This document shows, one piece after another, positions 17,104-26,116 of a DNA stretch of 64,000 nt (the stretch's first letter is position 1; every line of letters starts with the position of its first letter). The translations under genes were made by a program, and so were the position numbers. The DNA comes from Chitinophaga sp. S165. Lineage in GTDB: Bacteria; Bacteroidota; Bacteroidia; Chitinophagales; Chitinophagaceae. The notes beneath the pieces are model-generated. The model searched no databases. It saw only the letters and a program-made list of their open reading frames with translations, and was not told the DNA's origin. Where the stretch lies: positions 124,001 through 188,000 of the forward strand of contig NZ_QGTG01000003.1 in assembly GCF_003182155.1 (NCBI RefSeq), read 5' to 3'.

Positions 17104-18246
17104 ATGAAAAAACAAATTTTGCTCGTTGCGGCACTGTTACCCATGCTCGCAAAAGCCCAGTCCAACACTTTTACCATCACAGGTAAGATCGGTCATCTTA
17201 GTACGCCAGCCAGAGTTTATCTTGACTACACTGACCTTCTGAACGAGGGAGGCAAGGAGGATTCCGCTGATGTCATTAACGGAACTTTCAAGTTTACAGG
17301 AAAACTGGAAGGAGTAGCTACCTGCCGTATGGCGCTTGCGCATAACGGAGATGGTAAAATGAAGGCCGTGTATACCGGAGATGCGATCTATTTCCAGTTT
17401 GGTAAAAATGAGAACATTGTTATCAGTTCAAAAGACTCTCTTAGCAATGCTAAATTTACCGGTTCTAAAATACATGCCGAGGAAGACGCTTATAACAAAG
17501 TGATCGGCGGTACTGTAATGGCGATCACCAAGATGGCAAACTACGATTTTTCGCATGGTACAGAAGCACAGCGTGCTGATTCCAACTTCTTAAAACAGGT
17601 TGACCAGCAGTTCCGCAAGCGTTTATCTGACAGAACGGAAAAACAGTTACAGTTTGCAAAGGAGCATCCGAACTCCGTTTTCGGTCTGATCGCATTATCT
17701 GAGGTGGTGAACTTTAAAAGGGACATGTCAGAGATCGCGCCTGCGTACAATGCGCTGAATGTAAAGTACCGCACTTCCAAAAAAGGAAAGGAACTGGATC
17801 AGCGTATCAAATCCGTTCAGCTGACTGCGAAAGGAGCAGAGGCACCGGTATTTAGTATGAAAGATGTGAACGGACAGTCCGTTTCGTTGAAAGACCTGAG
17901 AGGTAAGACCGTGTTGCTCGAGTTCTGGGCAAGCTGGTGTAGTCCTTGCCGTGCAGAGAACCCTAATCTGAAAGAGCAGTACAAGCTGTATAAGGAAAAG
18001 GGTTTTGAGATCCTCGGCGTATCTCTGGATAGCGACAAAAAGAAATGGGAAGAAGCGATCGCGAAAGATGGTATTCCCTGGATCCATGTATCCGATCTGA
18101 AAGGATGGTCTAACGAAGCGGGTATCCTGTACGGTGTATCGGGTGTACCGGCTGGTTTCCTGATCGGTCCTGACGGAAAGATCATTGGTAAAGATCTGAG
18201 AGGAGAATCACTGAATGCGAAGTTAGCGGAGCTGTTTAAGAATTAA
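17104..18246 (+). CDS. TlpA-like thiol:disulfide oxidoreductase with N-terminal DUF4369-like domain
   Basis: 380 residues. Signal peptide ending KAQ (about residue 19); an N-terminal beta domain of DUF4369 type (FTITGKIGHLSTPARVYLDY); a helical linker; and a C-terminal thioredoxin fold (about 245-380). The latter carries the redox motif WASWCSPCRAENP (C-x-x-C, with Ser-Pro between the cysteines) and the cis-Pro loop GVSGVPAGFLIGPDG. The family reduces disulfides in periplasmic proteins, often for cytochrome c maturation or after oxidative stress. Single-gene unit with a terminator 20 bp downstream. Confidence 0.93.
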   Translation: MKKQILLVAALLPMLAKAQSNTFTITGKIGHLSTPARVYLDYTDLLNEGGKEDSADVINGTFKFTGKLEGVATCRMALAHNGDGKMKAVYTGDAIYFQFGKNENIVISSKDSLSNAKFTGSKIHAEEDAYNKVIGGTVMAITKMANYDFSHGTEAQRADSNFLKQVDQQFRKRLSDRTEKQLQFAKEHPNSVFGLIALSEVVNFKRDMSEIAPAYNALNVKYRTSKKGKELDQRIKSVQLTAKGAEAPVFSMKDVNGQSVSLKDLRGKTVLLEFWASWCSPCRAENPNLKEQYKLYKEKGFEILGVSLDSDKKKWEEAIAKDGIPWIHVSDLKGWSNEAGILYGVSGVPAGFLIGPDGKIIGKDLRGESLNAKLAELFKN

Positions 18247-18266
18247 TAGCAGCAACATAATTTGAG

Positions 18267-18303
18267 AGAGCCTGTACCATACTTTTGATACAGGCTCTTT
18301 TTA
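18267..18303 (+). terminator. Rho-independent terminator after the TlpA-like gene
   Basis: A 10-bp stem (AGAGCCTGTA / TACAGGCTCT) with a 12-base loop and a following T-run, 20 bp beyond the stop codon. Confidence 0.85.
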
Positions 18304-18379
18304 TTTGGATATCTGCCGGGCAGATGATCATATCAGTGATTCAGGCGGCCCATTTATTTTGGATACATCCGCTTGTATT

Positions 18380-20215
18380 TTATTCATTCACCGCTACCGC
18401 CAGGAGGTACCATGCTGCATGTGGCAGCCATTGTTCTGCCCAGCGCCAGTCATAGTCTTTCTTTGTCATGGCGTAAGACAGGTTGAAGTCTATATCCTCT
18501 TCATTTTCCAGTCCGGAGGTAATGCCATTTACGATACCACCGGGAGCATTGGTATACTCAAAAGTTCCGAAGAAGCCATAGGCAGGATTATTATGTCCTG
18601 TTCCCTGTAGCATACAGGCATCGAACGGATTGAGTCCCAGGATCCAGTTCAGCTGATCTGTCGCGAAGTTATCCAGGCTATCATGAAAGGGTTTGTCGTC
18701 CCGGAAGAAATGTGCAGCCATTCTGGCGGCGGTAGCAACAGAGCCAAGCCTTGCGTTTTCGCCCTGCCACCAAGGAGATGCTTCACTGCCATGTGGAAAG
18801 AAGAAGGTTGTTTTCCTGATACCGGCAGTATCTTCTGTGTATTGCCGGCTATATCCGAATGGATTGTTTACTTCAGCTGTCAGCGCCAGCTCGTACTCCA
18901 TATATTTACGGATGGTTGTTTTCAGTGAGGCCTGCATATCTGCTGTTGCCAGTGGATAGAAGTTGAGCAGACTGACAACAGGAAGCCCCGCGTCTGAAGG
19001 GTGGAAGAAAGGCCTGTCCTTATCGTCAGCCCTGAAATAGTTGTGGTATTTACCATTGCTGATTAATCTCTTTATAAGCTGATTTGCGCGCTTTTCAGCA
19101 GCCTCGAGGTAGATGGGCTTCTTAGTAGCATTATAAAGCTCTGTAGCGGCGCTAAGTGCGCAATAATCGTCCACTATATTTTCCTTACCATCATTAGTCA
19201 TCAGCGGATTCTCCTTTTCGAGGAAAGCGAAGGCATCTTCTGCTGCTTTCAGATAGTCTTTATTGCTAAACTCACCGGAGGTATCGTAGGTGGCTGCAAT
19301 AGCCAGGGCTGCGATGGAGAGGCCTGCACCAGACCGATAGCTGGACTGGTAGCTGCGCCAGTTATTGGTTTCGGTGGGAATACCGGCGCCGAAGGACTGG
19401 TCTTTGGATTGTTTGATCCTATAGCCTTTGTCTTCCGCCCTGATCGTGCGGTCTTTGGCCAGTTTACCTGGGCCTGGCGCCGAAACAGAGCGATAAAAGG
19501 AACCTTCAGGTGCTTTGAGCCGCACCAGGTAATCTGCTCCATACATGGCTTCATCCAGGATACGGCGGATATATTGTCTGTAGTCAGTACCGGGTTTGCT
19601 TTTCAGGAGGTCATATGTTTTCAGCAGGCTCCATACGGTTAGTGACACCTGCTGTGGATTGAAATAGCTGGAGAACGAAAGATGGGAGAGGTGTTTGCCA
19701 TAGTCGCCGGTAGCGTCATACCAGCCGCCGTGGGCATCGATCGTATCTGTTGTTTTGCCGGACAACAGCAGGTGGTGGTCGGCCTGATCCATCAGTCCGG
19801 AGCTTCGTTGTCCTTTGAAGTAATAGACTACATCGGAAATGGTGGCTTGTTCGAGTACGTTCTTACCAATACTGAAAGGATAAGACTGGACCGGATTACC
19901 GGCTGTGGTTGTACGGAGGTAATAGCTGCCGGGTGTTTTGTAGTTACTGAAGTCGATGGTCCAGAACAGCCAGTTTTTCCATTTGCCGACAGGGCCGCTG
20001 TAGACGGGCTTGCCGGTGTAGACCTTGCGGCCGGTAGTGGCGTCGATCAGGTCGAAGCTTCCTACAGCAACTTTGGTTTCAGCCATCAGGATGGCGTGTT
20101 TAGATTTGCTGAACTCGTATCCGACGTGGTTAGTTATCAGTTTCGTGGATTGAGCGATCAGGGCTCCTGGTAGTGTAAGGAGGAGGGACACGGCGAGCGT
20201 GCTGAAAGATCTCAT
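18380..20215 (-). CDS. Glycoside hydrolase family 9 (endoglucanase-type) with N-terminal Ig-like domain
   Basis: 611 residues. Signal peptide (GALIAQ); an N-terminal CelD-like Ig domain (about 25-110, KLITNHVGYEFSKSKHAIL); then a GH9 (alpha/alpha)6 barrel. The nucleophile-activating Asp pair is in GGWYDATGDYGKHLSH, and the general acid Glu lies near the C-terminus in LENEEDIDFNLSYA. The family hydrolyses beta-1,4-glucans by inversion; xyloglucan or exo-glucosaminidase activity is possible in Bacteroidota. A signal peptide without a T9SS C-terminal domain suggests periplasmic action. Its 5' flank holds three 62-bp repeats beginning about 75 bp upstream of the start codon. Confidence 0.9.
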   Translation of the reverse strand: MRSFSTLAVSLLLTLPGALIAQSTKLITNHVGYEFSKSKHAILMAETKVAVGSFDLIDATTGRKVYTGKPVYSGPVGKWKNWLFWTIDFSNYKTPGSYYLRTTTAGNPVQSYPFSIGKNVLEQATISDVVYYFKGQRSSGLMDQADHHLLLSGKTTDTIDAHGGWYDATGDYGKHLSHLSFSSYFNPQQVSLTVWSLLKTYDLLKSKPGTDYRQYIRRILDEAMYGADYLVRLKAPEGSFYRSVSAPGPGKLAKDRTIRAEDKGYRIKQSKDQSFGAGIPTETNNWRSYQSSYRSGAGLSIAALAIAATYDTSGEFSNKDYLKAAEDAFAFLEKENPLMTNDGKENIVDDYCALSAATELYNATKKPIYLEAAEKRANQLIKRLISNGKYHNYFRADDKDRPFFHPSDAGLPVVSLLNFYPLATADMQASLKTTIRKYMEYELALTAEVNNPFGYSRQYTEDTAGIRKTTFFFPHGSEASPWWQGENARLGSVATAARMAAHFFRDDKPFHDSLDNFATDQLNWILGLNPFDACMLQGTGHNNPAYGFFGTFEYTNAPGGIVNGITSGLENEEDIDFNLSYAMTKKDYDWRWAEQWLPHAAWYLLAVAVNE

Positions 20216-20290
20216 AGTCGTTGATTAAAAGCGGATGATACAATAACGTTCTCTAATATAAGGTTTGATTTTGGTTTTTTCTATAAGCGG

Positions 20291-20476
20291 GGGAGTTCCG
20301 CGTTCGTATTGAAATCCTTGATTATAGCCAGGGCTTACAGGCAGCGAGCAGGTGGAGTTCCGCGTTCGTATTGAAATCCTTGATTATAGCCAGGGCTTAC
20401 AGGCAGCGAGTAGGTGGAGTTCCGCGTTCGTATTGAAATCCTTGATTATTGCCAGGGCTTACAGGCAGTCAGCAGG
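20291..20476. repeat. Three tandem 62-bp direct repeats upstream of the GH9 gene
   Basis: Copies start at 20291, 20353 and 20415 with an exact 62-bp period. Each reads GGAGTTCCGCGTTCG, then ATTGAAATCCTTGATTAT, ending in an AGGGCTTACAGGCAG stretch. The first two copies carry ATTATAGCC and CAGCGAG. The third carries ATTATTGCC and CAGTCAG, matching the copy in the distant inverted arm. A fourth start (TGGACTTGC at 20477) diverges. Confidence 0.9.
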
Positions 20477-20653
20477 TGGACTTGCTGGCTGTTGTTCTTT
20501 GAAGTTCCTTGCTATGGGGCTGTGGGTTGGCGTATTTAGCTTTGGATCTTTATTAAACCCCTGGGTAGGTCGCATCAGCATACTTCAAATAACAAAGGCC
20601 AGCAAGCTCCCCTGCTGCTGCCTTATGATAAGCCTCCCTATAATATTATTGCC
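20412..20653. repeat. Left arm of a 242-bp imperfect inverted repeat
   Basis: Pairs with 21376-21617 in inverted orientation. The arms have the same length without gaps, with about 10 mismatches by eye (roughly 96% identity). The arm includes the third 62-bp repeat unit, TTGCTGGCTGTTGTTCTTTG, the CCCCTGGGTAGGTCGCATC stretch and ends in CTATAATATTATTGCC. Six of the mismatches cluster in one 20-bp patch near 20510-20530. Confidence 0.9.
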
Positions 20654-20730
20654 ATACCGGTGTTTGCACCCTGGTTATCAGCAGGTGATCTATCCATAGG
20701 GGGTAGATCAGATTGATTGTGGCGGAGAGT

Positions 20731-21346
20731 AAGTACGCTTTAAACCGGACGTATACATGGGGTATACATGGCGCATCCATGCTTGAGAGGTGGACCTGGG
20801 CAAATCTAAGTACGCTTTAAACCCGACGTATACATGGGTTATACATGGCGGATCCATGCTTGAGAGGTGGACCTGGACAAATCTAAGTACGCTTTAAACC
20901 GGACGTATACATGGGTTATACATGGCGCATCCATGCTTTAAAGGTGGACCTGGGCAAATCTAAGTACGCTTTAAACCGGACGTATACATGGGTTATACAT
21001 GGCGCATCCATGCTTTAAGGGTGGACTTGAGCAGGTCTAAGTGCGCTTTATCCCCGACGTATACATGGCTTATACATGGCGCATCCATGCTTTAAAGGTG
21101 GACCTGGGCAAATCTAAGTACGCTTTAAACCAGACGCATACATGGGTTATACATGGTGCATCCATGCTTTAAAGGTGGACCTGGACAAAACTAAGTGCGC
21201 TTTAAACCGGACGTATACAGGGCTTATATATGGGACATCCATGCTTTAAAGGTGGACCTGGGCAAATCTAAGTACGCTTTATCCCCGACGTATACATGGC
21301 TTACACATGGCGGATCCATGCTTGAGAGGTGGACCTGGACAGAACT
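20731..21346. repeat. Eight tandem 77-bp repeats enclosed by the inverted repeat
   Basis: Units begin at 20731, 20808, 20885, 20962, 21039, 21116, 21193 and 21270: exactly 77 bp each with no length variation and few substitutions. Each opens AAGTRCGCTTT and contains TATACATGG twice, a CATGG-CGCAT-CCATG hairpin motif and GGTGGACCTG. Because 77 is not divisible by three the frame changes every unit, so the array is not coding. Confidence 0.95.
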
Positions 21347-21375
21347 AGTCGGAATTTATGGTTCAAAGTTAGAAC

Positions 21376-21617
21376 GGCAATAATATTATAGGGAGGCTTA
21401 TCATAAGGCAGCAGCAGGGGAGCTTGCTGGCCTTTGTTATTTGAAGTATGCTGATGCGACCTACCCAGGGGTTTAATAAAGATCCAAAGCTAAATACGCC
21501 AATCCAAAGCTCCACAGACAGGAACTTCAAAGAACAACAGCCAGCAAGTCCACCTGCTGACTGCCTGTAAGCCCTGGCAATAATCAAGGATTTCAATGCG
21601 ACCGCAGAACTCTACCT
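21376..21617. repeat. Right arm of the 242-bp inverted repeat
   Basis: Reverse complement of 20412-20653. It contains one 62-bp unit rather than three. The 722 bp between the arms hold a 77-bp unique stretch (20654-20730), the eight-unit array and a 29-bp tail. No ORF of credible composition and no transposase lies inside. Confidence 0.9.
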
Positions 21618-21655
21618 GTAGGCGATAATTAAGAAATACCAATACAAAGTAAAAC

Positions 21656-22276
21656 TCACCCGGTAGTCTGGATTTCGCGAAGTTGTAAGGACGCCGCGTT
21701 GTTGCCAAGCCTGGCGGCACGCTCAAAGTAGTATTTAGCCCAGCGCTGCGACCTGTTTACGCCGTCGCCATGTTTATAGCATAGTCCGAGGTTGTAAAGC
21801 GCTTTCGGATCATCCTTAGCCGCTGCTTTTTTATACCAGGACACGGCCTTCTTCTCGTCTTTTTTAATGCCGAAGCCATAGAAGTAACAATACCCCAAGT
21901 CTCTTTCCGCCTCAGTATCCCCTTGAGCAGCAGCGAGCTTATACCAGTATACGGCTTTCTTATCGTTCTGTTTCACGACTTCGCCTTCGCGGTAAAAGAA
22001 ACCGATATTGTATTGGGACTCCATATGCCCCTTGAGAGCAGCTTTCAGATACCATTTATAGGCAATGGCTGTGTTTTTTTCAACACCCCTGCCATCATCA
22101 TAGCAGGTGGCGAGGTAGAACTGTGCTCTCACATGACCAGCAGAAGCCGCAGAAAACCAAAGAAGCACAATCTGTCTCCAGTTCATTCGCCTTTTTGTTT
22201 CAAAAGCAAGGTGATATCCTAACAGGAATCGCCTGTTCTGCTCTAATTTACTGAGGAGTGGCGTATCACTTTTCAT
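21656..22276 (-). CDS. Sel1-repeat (TPR-like) protein
   Basis: 206 residues from the ATG at 22274-22276 (MKSDTPLLSKLEQ). An upstream in-frame ATG at 22402 would add 42 residues (YLPALTMPLPISAF) that do not look like a signal peptide. At least four Sel1 repeats of about 36 residues are visible: AQFYLATCYDDGRGVEKN, SQYNIGFFYREGEVVKQN, AERDLGYCYFYGFGIKKD and ALYNLGLCYKHGDGVNRS, each followed by A-(V/I/W)-x-(W/Y)-(Y/F). Such solenoids mediate protein-protein contacts. The gene is divergent from the TonB receptor and its 3' end lies 39 bp from the repeat element. Confidence 0.85.
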   Translation of the reverse strand: MKSDTPLLSKLEQNRRFLLGYHLAFETKRRMNWRQIVLLWFSAASAGHVRAQFYLATCYDDGRGVEKNTAIAYKWYLKAALKGHMESQYNIGFFYREGEVVKQNDKKAVYWYKLAAAQGDTEAERDLGYCYFYGFGIKKDEKKAVSWYKKAAAKDDPKALYNLGLCYKHGDGVNRSQRWAKYYFERAARLGNNAASLQLREIQTTG

Positions 22277-22428
22277 ATCGTAGATTTGGGATAAAACACA
22301 TCTAAAGGCAGAGATTGGTAATGGCATAGTTAGCGCCGGGAGATAAATATAAAGATTATTTTCACCCAAACCATCATTTACAGGCCTAACTAACACGAAC
22401 ATGTTAACTGATCTCCGGGCAGTGTTAT

Positions 22429-22436
22429 TAAATTTG
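22429..22436 (+). promoter_or_regulatory. Candidate Bacteroidota -7 box for the TonB-PnuC-NadR operon
   Basis: TAAATTTG, a perfect match to TAnnTTTG, ends 23 bp before the ATG of the receptor gene. The -33 element is weak: only CTG at 22408-22410, with an 18-bp spacer. Confidence 0.45.
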
Positions 22437-22459
22437 TGTAATTATTACAATTTTACCCT

Positions 22460-24469
22460 ATGCCCGTTTTTAGTCGTGTGAGCTTTATCGCTGTATCGAG
22501 CCTGTTATTACCCCTGTTAGCCAAAGCCCAGGATACTTTAACGAACAGAACAGACAGCAGTCAGCATTTAAAAGAGATCGTCGTTATTTACCAGGCCGGC
22601 CGTACTACGCCAGTAACGTACCAGGACCTGAACATGAAGGTACTGGACGAAAAGAATACCGGCCAGGAACCGTCATTCCTCTTGTCTGAAACGCCCTCAA
22701 TTACTGTATATTCCGATGCCGGCAATATGCAGGGGTACTCTTATTATCGCCTGAGAGGCATGGACCAGACCAGGATCAATACTACACTGGACGGTATGCC
22801 GTTGAATGAGCCGGAAGATCAGGGGGCTTATTTCTCCAATTACCCGGATATCCTGAATTCAGTTAGCCGGCTACAGGTGCAGCGTGGGGTGGGTACTTCC
22901 AAGAACGGCGCTGCAAGTTATGCCGGAAGTGTACAGCTGCTTTCTCCCCAGGCGGGAAATACCGCTGGTACGAACCTGGGTATAGGATATGGTTCCTATA
23001 ACAGCTTCCGGATATTTGGTGAGCACCAGAGCGCTATAAAGAACAGGAAGTCATTGTATGTACGTGCTTCGCAGGTATACACGGACGGGTATAAATATCA
23101 TGCGTCGAATAATTCTCAGTCTGTTTTTATCAGCGGGGGACTGTATCATGATAAAAGCACCTGGAAGCTGAACATAGTGGCCGGGAATCAACGGAACGGC
23201 ATGGCATGGCTGGGTGTGGCGGATTCACTGATAGCAAAGGACAGGAAAGCTAATGCTAACACCAAAGATGAGAAGGACCACTTTTTCCAGGGACTGGTGC
23301 AGTTACAAAATATCTGGCAACCTACCAGTCATGTAACAGTGAGCTCAAGCCTGTATTATACTTATCTGAAAGGGAACTATGATTTTGACGTGAACAATTA
23401 CCTGGGTCTGCCTGTTGACGGAAACTTGTTTAACTATGGCTTCCGCTCTCACTTCGGAGGGTTCTTCAGTAATTACACTTTGACATATGACTGCTTCAAA
23501 TGGACGACGGGCGTGCATGGGAACCTGTACACCAGACAACATACCGGTACTGATAACTGGCTGGGTGAGTTATATCAGAATAAAGGATATAAAAATGAAG
23601 TCAGTGCTTTCAGTAAGATAGAATATTCTTTACATGGTTTCACGTTGTTTGGAGATCTGCAATACCGTTACACGACGTTCGATTATAAAGGCAGTGTGCC
23701 TTTTGAAAAGATGGACTGGCATTTTCTGAATCCTAAGGCGGGTGTCAGCTTTGCTGTGAATGATCATGCTAGTATCTACTACAGTGCCGGGAGAACGGGC
23801 AGGGAGCCAACACGTAATGACATCTTCGGAGGCAACGATGATCTGCTGGCAGATAGTACCGGTAAGGCTATGATCTATAACCGGGATGCTGAGTCGGTGG
23901 TGGACCATGAATTAGGGATACGTTTTCTGCAGGGCAATCTGGTGCTGAACCTGAATGGTTACTATATGAACTTCAATAATGAGATTGTGCTGAACGGACA
24001 GGTTGGTCCGAATGGATTACTGCTGACCAACAAAGTGAAGAGCAGTCACAGAACAGGTATAGAGTTGTATGGTGCATATCAGCTGAACGCGTTTACGTTT
24101 ACAAATAACTCGTCTTTCAATCACAGCCGTATTAAGGAACAGAAGGCTACATTCAGTCCGATATTGACGCCTGCTGTGATCATTAATCAGGAGGTGGCTT
24201 ATCAGCAGCGTCGTTTGGGAATGGCTTTGTCCGGCAGGTATCAGCATCATGCTTATATAGATTTTGCAAATGAGGCGTCCGTGAAGGGGTATGTATTGCT
24301 GAATGCGAGGGCGCAATATACGCTTGCAGGTTGCACGTTATCATTTTTTGTAAATAACATTACCGGTGCTAAATATTATAATGACGGATATGTAGAACCG
24401 GATGGGACGAGGAAGTATTTTGTGCAAGCGCCACGGAATGTTTATGTTGCATTTAAATATAGCTTCTGA
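22460..24469 (+). CDS. TonB-dependent receptor, likely for nicotinamide riboside or a related NAD precursor
   Basis: 669 residues. Signal peptide ending KAQ (about residue 24), a plug domain (about 45-160: LLSETPSITVYSDAGN, YYRLRGMDQTRINTTLDGMP) and a beta-barrel that ends in the classical C-terminal aromatic residue (VAFKYSF). There is no N-terminal carboxypeptidase-like domain, so it is a simple transporter rather than a SusC. Its stop codon overlaps the PnuC start by one base (TGATG), showing translational coupling. The substrate assignment is inferred from PnuC and NadR downstream; the receptor sequence alone does not show it. Confidence 0.88.
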   Translation: MPVFSRVSFIAVSSLLLPLLAKAQDTLTNRTDSSQHLKEIVVIYQAGRTTPVTYQDLNMKVLDEKNTGQEPSFLLSETPSITVYSDAGNMQGYSYYRLRGMDQTRINTTLDGMPLNEPEDQGAYFSNYPDILNSVSRLQVQRGVGTSKNGAASYAGSVQLLSPQAGNTAGTNLGIGYGSYNSFRIFGEHQSAIKNRKSLYVRASQVYTDGYKYHASNNSQSVFISGGLYHDKSTWKLNIVAGNQRNGMAWLGVADSLIAKDRKANANTKDEKDHFFQGLVQLQNIWQPTSHVTVSSSLYYTYLKGNYDFDVNNYLGLPVDGNLFNYGFRSHFGGFFSNYTLTYDCFKWTTGVHGNLYTRQHTGTDNWLGELYQNKGYKNEVSAFSKIEYSLHGFTLFGDLQYRYTTFDYKGSVPFEKMDWHFLNPKAGVSFAVNDHASIYYSAGRTGREPTRNDIFGGNDDLLADSTGKAMIYNRDAESVVDHELGIRFLQGNLVLNLNGYYMNFNNEIVLNGQVGPNGLLLTNKVKSSHRTGIELYGAYQLNAFTFTNNSSFNHSRIKEQKATFSPILTPAVIINQEVAYQQRRLGMALSGRYQHHAYIDFANEASVKGYVLLNARAQYTLAGCTLSFFVNNITGAKYYNDGYVEPDGTRKYFVQAPRNVYVAFKYSF

Positions 24470-25098
24470 TGAGTTTCTTCGATGTTAGCCATATTGCATT
24501 CAGTGTGCTGGGATATCCTATTAGTTATATTGAACTGATAGGGACCGTGTCCGGATTGATCTCGGTATACTATGCATCAAGAGCGAATGTACTGACATGG
24601 CCTACAGGTATTATCAATGAGATCGCTTTGTTTGCATTGTTCTTTCAGATACAGTTGTACGCGGATATGTTATTGCAGGTATTCTTCCTGGTAGTGACTG
24701 TATTTGGCTGGTACAACTGGCAAAATAAAACGGAAGAAGTACCTGTCAGCCGTATGTCGTCGCGGATGATGGGGGTGTATGGTGTGGTGTTACTGGGAGG
24801 CACTATACTTACAGGAATTATTATCCAGCAGTTCCATCGCTGGATGCCGGTTTATTTTCCTTTGCCTACTACATATCCTTTTGCAGATTCTTTTGTGATG
24901 GTAGCCAGCATGCTGGCTACATTCCTGCTTGCGAAGAAACGGATCGAGACATGGATATTGTGGATCGTTGTGGATGTGGTAAGCGTGGTGCTGTATCTTA
25001 TTAAAGGGACCTATTTTTTATCACTGGAATATGTTGTGTTTTTAGGGCTTGCTGCTTTCGGATTATTACAGTGGCGTAAAAAGTTAGTGTATGCGTAA
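24469..25098 (+). CDS. pnuC: PnuC-family nicotinamide riboside transporter
   Basis: 209 residues with about seven hydrophobic helices. Family features include IELIGTVSGLISVYYASRAN, NVLTWPTGIINE and the aromatic signature FGWYNWQNK. Helix 4 onward includes FADSFVMVASMLATFLLAKK and ETWILWIVVDVVSVVLYL. PnuC proteins let nicotinamide riboside equilibrate across the inner membrane, and trapping depends on intracellular phosphorylation by NadR, whose gene overlaps by 8 bp. A PnuT (thiamine) role is an alternative, but the NadR neighbour favours riboside. Confidence 0.9.
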   Translation: MSFFDVSHIAFSVLGYPISYIELIGTVSGLISVYYASRANVLTWPTGIINEIALFALFFQIQLYADMLLQVFFLVVTVFGWYNWQNKTEEVPVSRMSSRMMGVYGVVLLGGTILTGIIIQQFHRWMPVYFPLPTTYPFADSFVMVASMLATFLLAKKRIETWILWIVVDVVSVVLYLIKGTYFLSLEYVVFLGLAAFGLLQWRKKLVYA

Positions 25099-26116
25099 AG
25101 GATTTGTTTTCGGAAAGTTCATGCCTTTTCATAAGGGACATGAGGCAATGATCAGATTTGCCCTATCGCATTGTGATACATTATCTGTACTTATTTGCTG
25201 TAGTGATAAAGAAACATTACCTGCAGCAGTGCGTCAATTGTGGGTGGAAGATACTTTCCGGGATGAGCTGCGCGTACAGGTATTGGTATATCAGTATGAC
25301 GAGCGTTCTTTGCCGAATACATCAGAGACTTCTGCATCCGTATCGGCGGTATGGGCGGAACAGTTTAAGATACTTTTTCCTGATCATACTATACTGGTTA
25401 CATCGGAGCCTTATGGGGCTCTGGTAGCAGATTATATGGGGATCACACACATCCCTTTCGATATACAGAAAAGTCAATACCCGGTGTCGGCCACGAAGAT
25501 AAGAGCGAACCTGCCTGATACCTGGAAGTATCTGCCGGATAGCGTAAAAACATTCCTGGTCACGAAAGTGGTGGTACTGGGTACTGAGTCCACCGGTAAA
25601 ACAACCCTGACCGGTAAACTGGCCACCCATTTTAGCTGTAGTGCAGTAATGGAAGCAGGCAGGGACATTATTGCTGACTCCAATGATTTCGGGATCAATG
25701 ACTTGTACCTGATAGCCACAGAACATGCTGCACGTATTGACAAGATGAGTGTAGGAGAGAGCCCTTTGATGATCATCGATACTGATATCCATATTACTTT
25801 GTCTTACGGAGAATATGCTTTCGGGACAACGCCTGACATATCCCAGGCTATCTATAACAGTAATAAAGCAGACCTGTACCTTTACCTCAATAACGATGCT
25901 CCTTATGTGCAGGACGGGACCCGGCTGGGAGAGGAGGACCGGAATCAGCTTGATCTGTCACACCGCCATATACTGAACAAACATGCTGTTACTTATGAAG
26001 AGATAAGAGGAAACTGGGAAGAACGTTTTGAACAGGCAGTGGTACTGATAGAACAACTGATGCAGCGCAAGATGGAGCACTGGCGTTCTTTTACCGGGCG
26101 ACTACAACAGGTATAA
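25091..26116 (+). CDS. nadR: NadR-like bifunctional NMN adenylyltransferase / ribosylnicotinamide kinase
   Basis: 341 residues. The N-terminal nucleotidyltransferase domain (1-160) has GKFMPFHKGHEAMI (the HxGH motif) and YPVSATKIRANL (the ISxTxxR-type motif). The C-terminal kinase domain has the P-loop GTESTGKTTLTGKLA (about 162-176) and downstream DTD and LYLYLNNDAPY segments. The enzyme phosphorylates imported nicotinamide riboside to NMN and adenylates it to NAD. The helix-turn-helix repressor domain found in enteric NadR is absent, so this is a purely enzymatic form. The start overlaps pnuC by 8 bp. Confidence 0.92.
   Translation: MRKGFVFGKFMPFHKGHEAMIRFALSHCDTLSVLICCSDKETLPAAVRQLWVEDTFRDELRVQVLVYQYDERSLPNTSETSASVSAVWAEQFKILFPDHTILVTSEPYGALVADYMGITHIPFDIQKSQYPVSATKIRANLPDTWKYLPDSVKTFLVTKVVVLGTESTGKTTLTGKLATHFSCSAVMEAGRDIIADSNDFGINDLYLIATEHAARIDKMSVGESPLMIIDTDIHITLSYGEYAFGTTPDISQAIYNSNKADLYLYLNNDAPYVQDGTRLGEEDRNQLDLSHRHILNKHAVTYEEIRGNWEERFEQAVVLIEQLMQRKMEHWRSFTGRLQQV

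Noticed and set aside
20654..20730. The 77-bp stretch between the left arm and the array as a degenerate ninth repeat
   Set aside because: Its length equals one unit, but the sequence does not align with the others by eye.
20731..21346. The tandem 77-bp repeats as a CRISPR array
   Set aside because: Units are contiguous with no variable spacers between conserved repeats, and no cas genes are present.
20412..21617. The inverted repeat as a complete insertion sequence
   Set aside because: There is no transposase between the arms and no target-site duplication was found by eye; a non-autonomous element remains possible.
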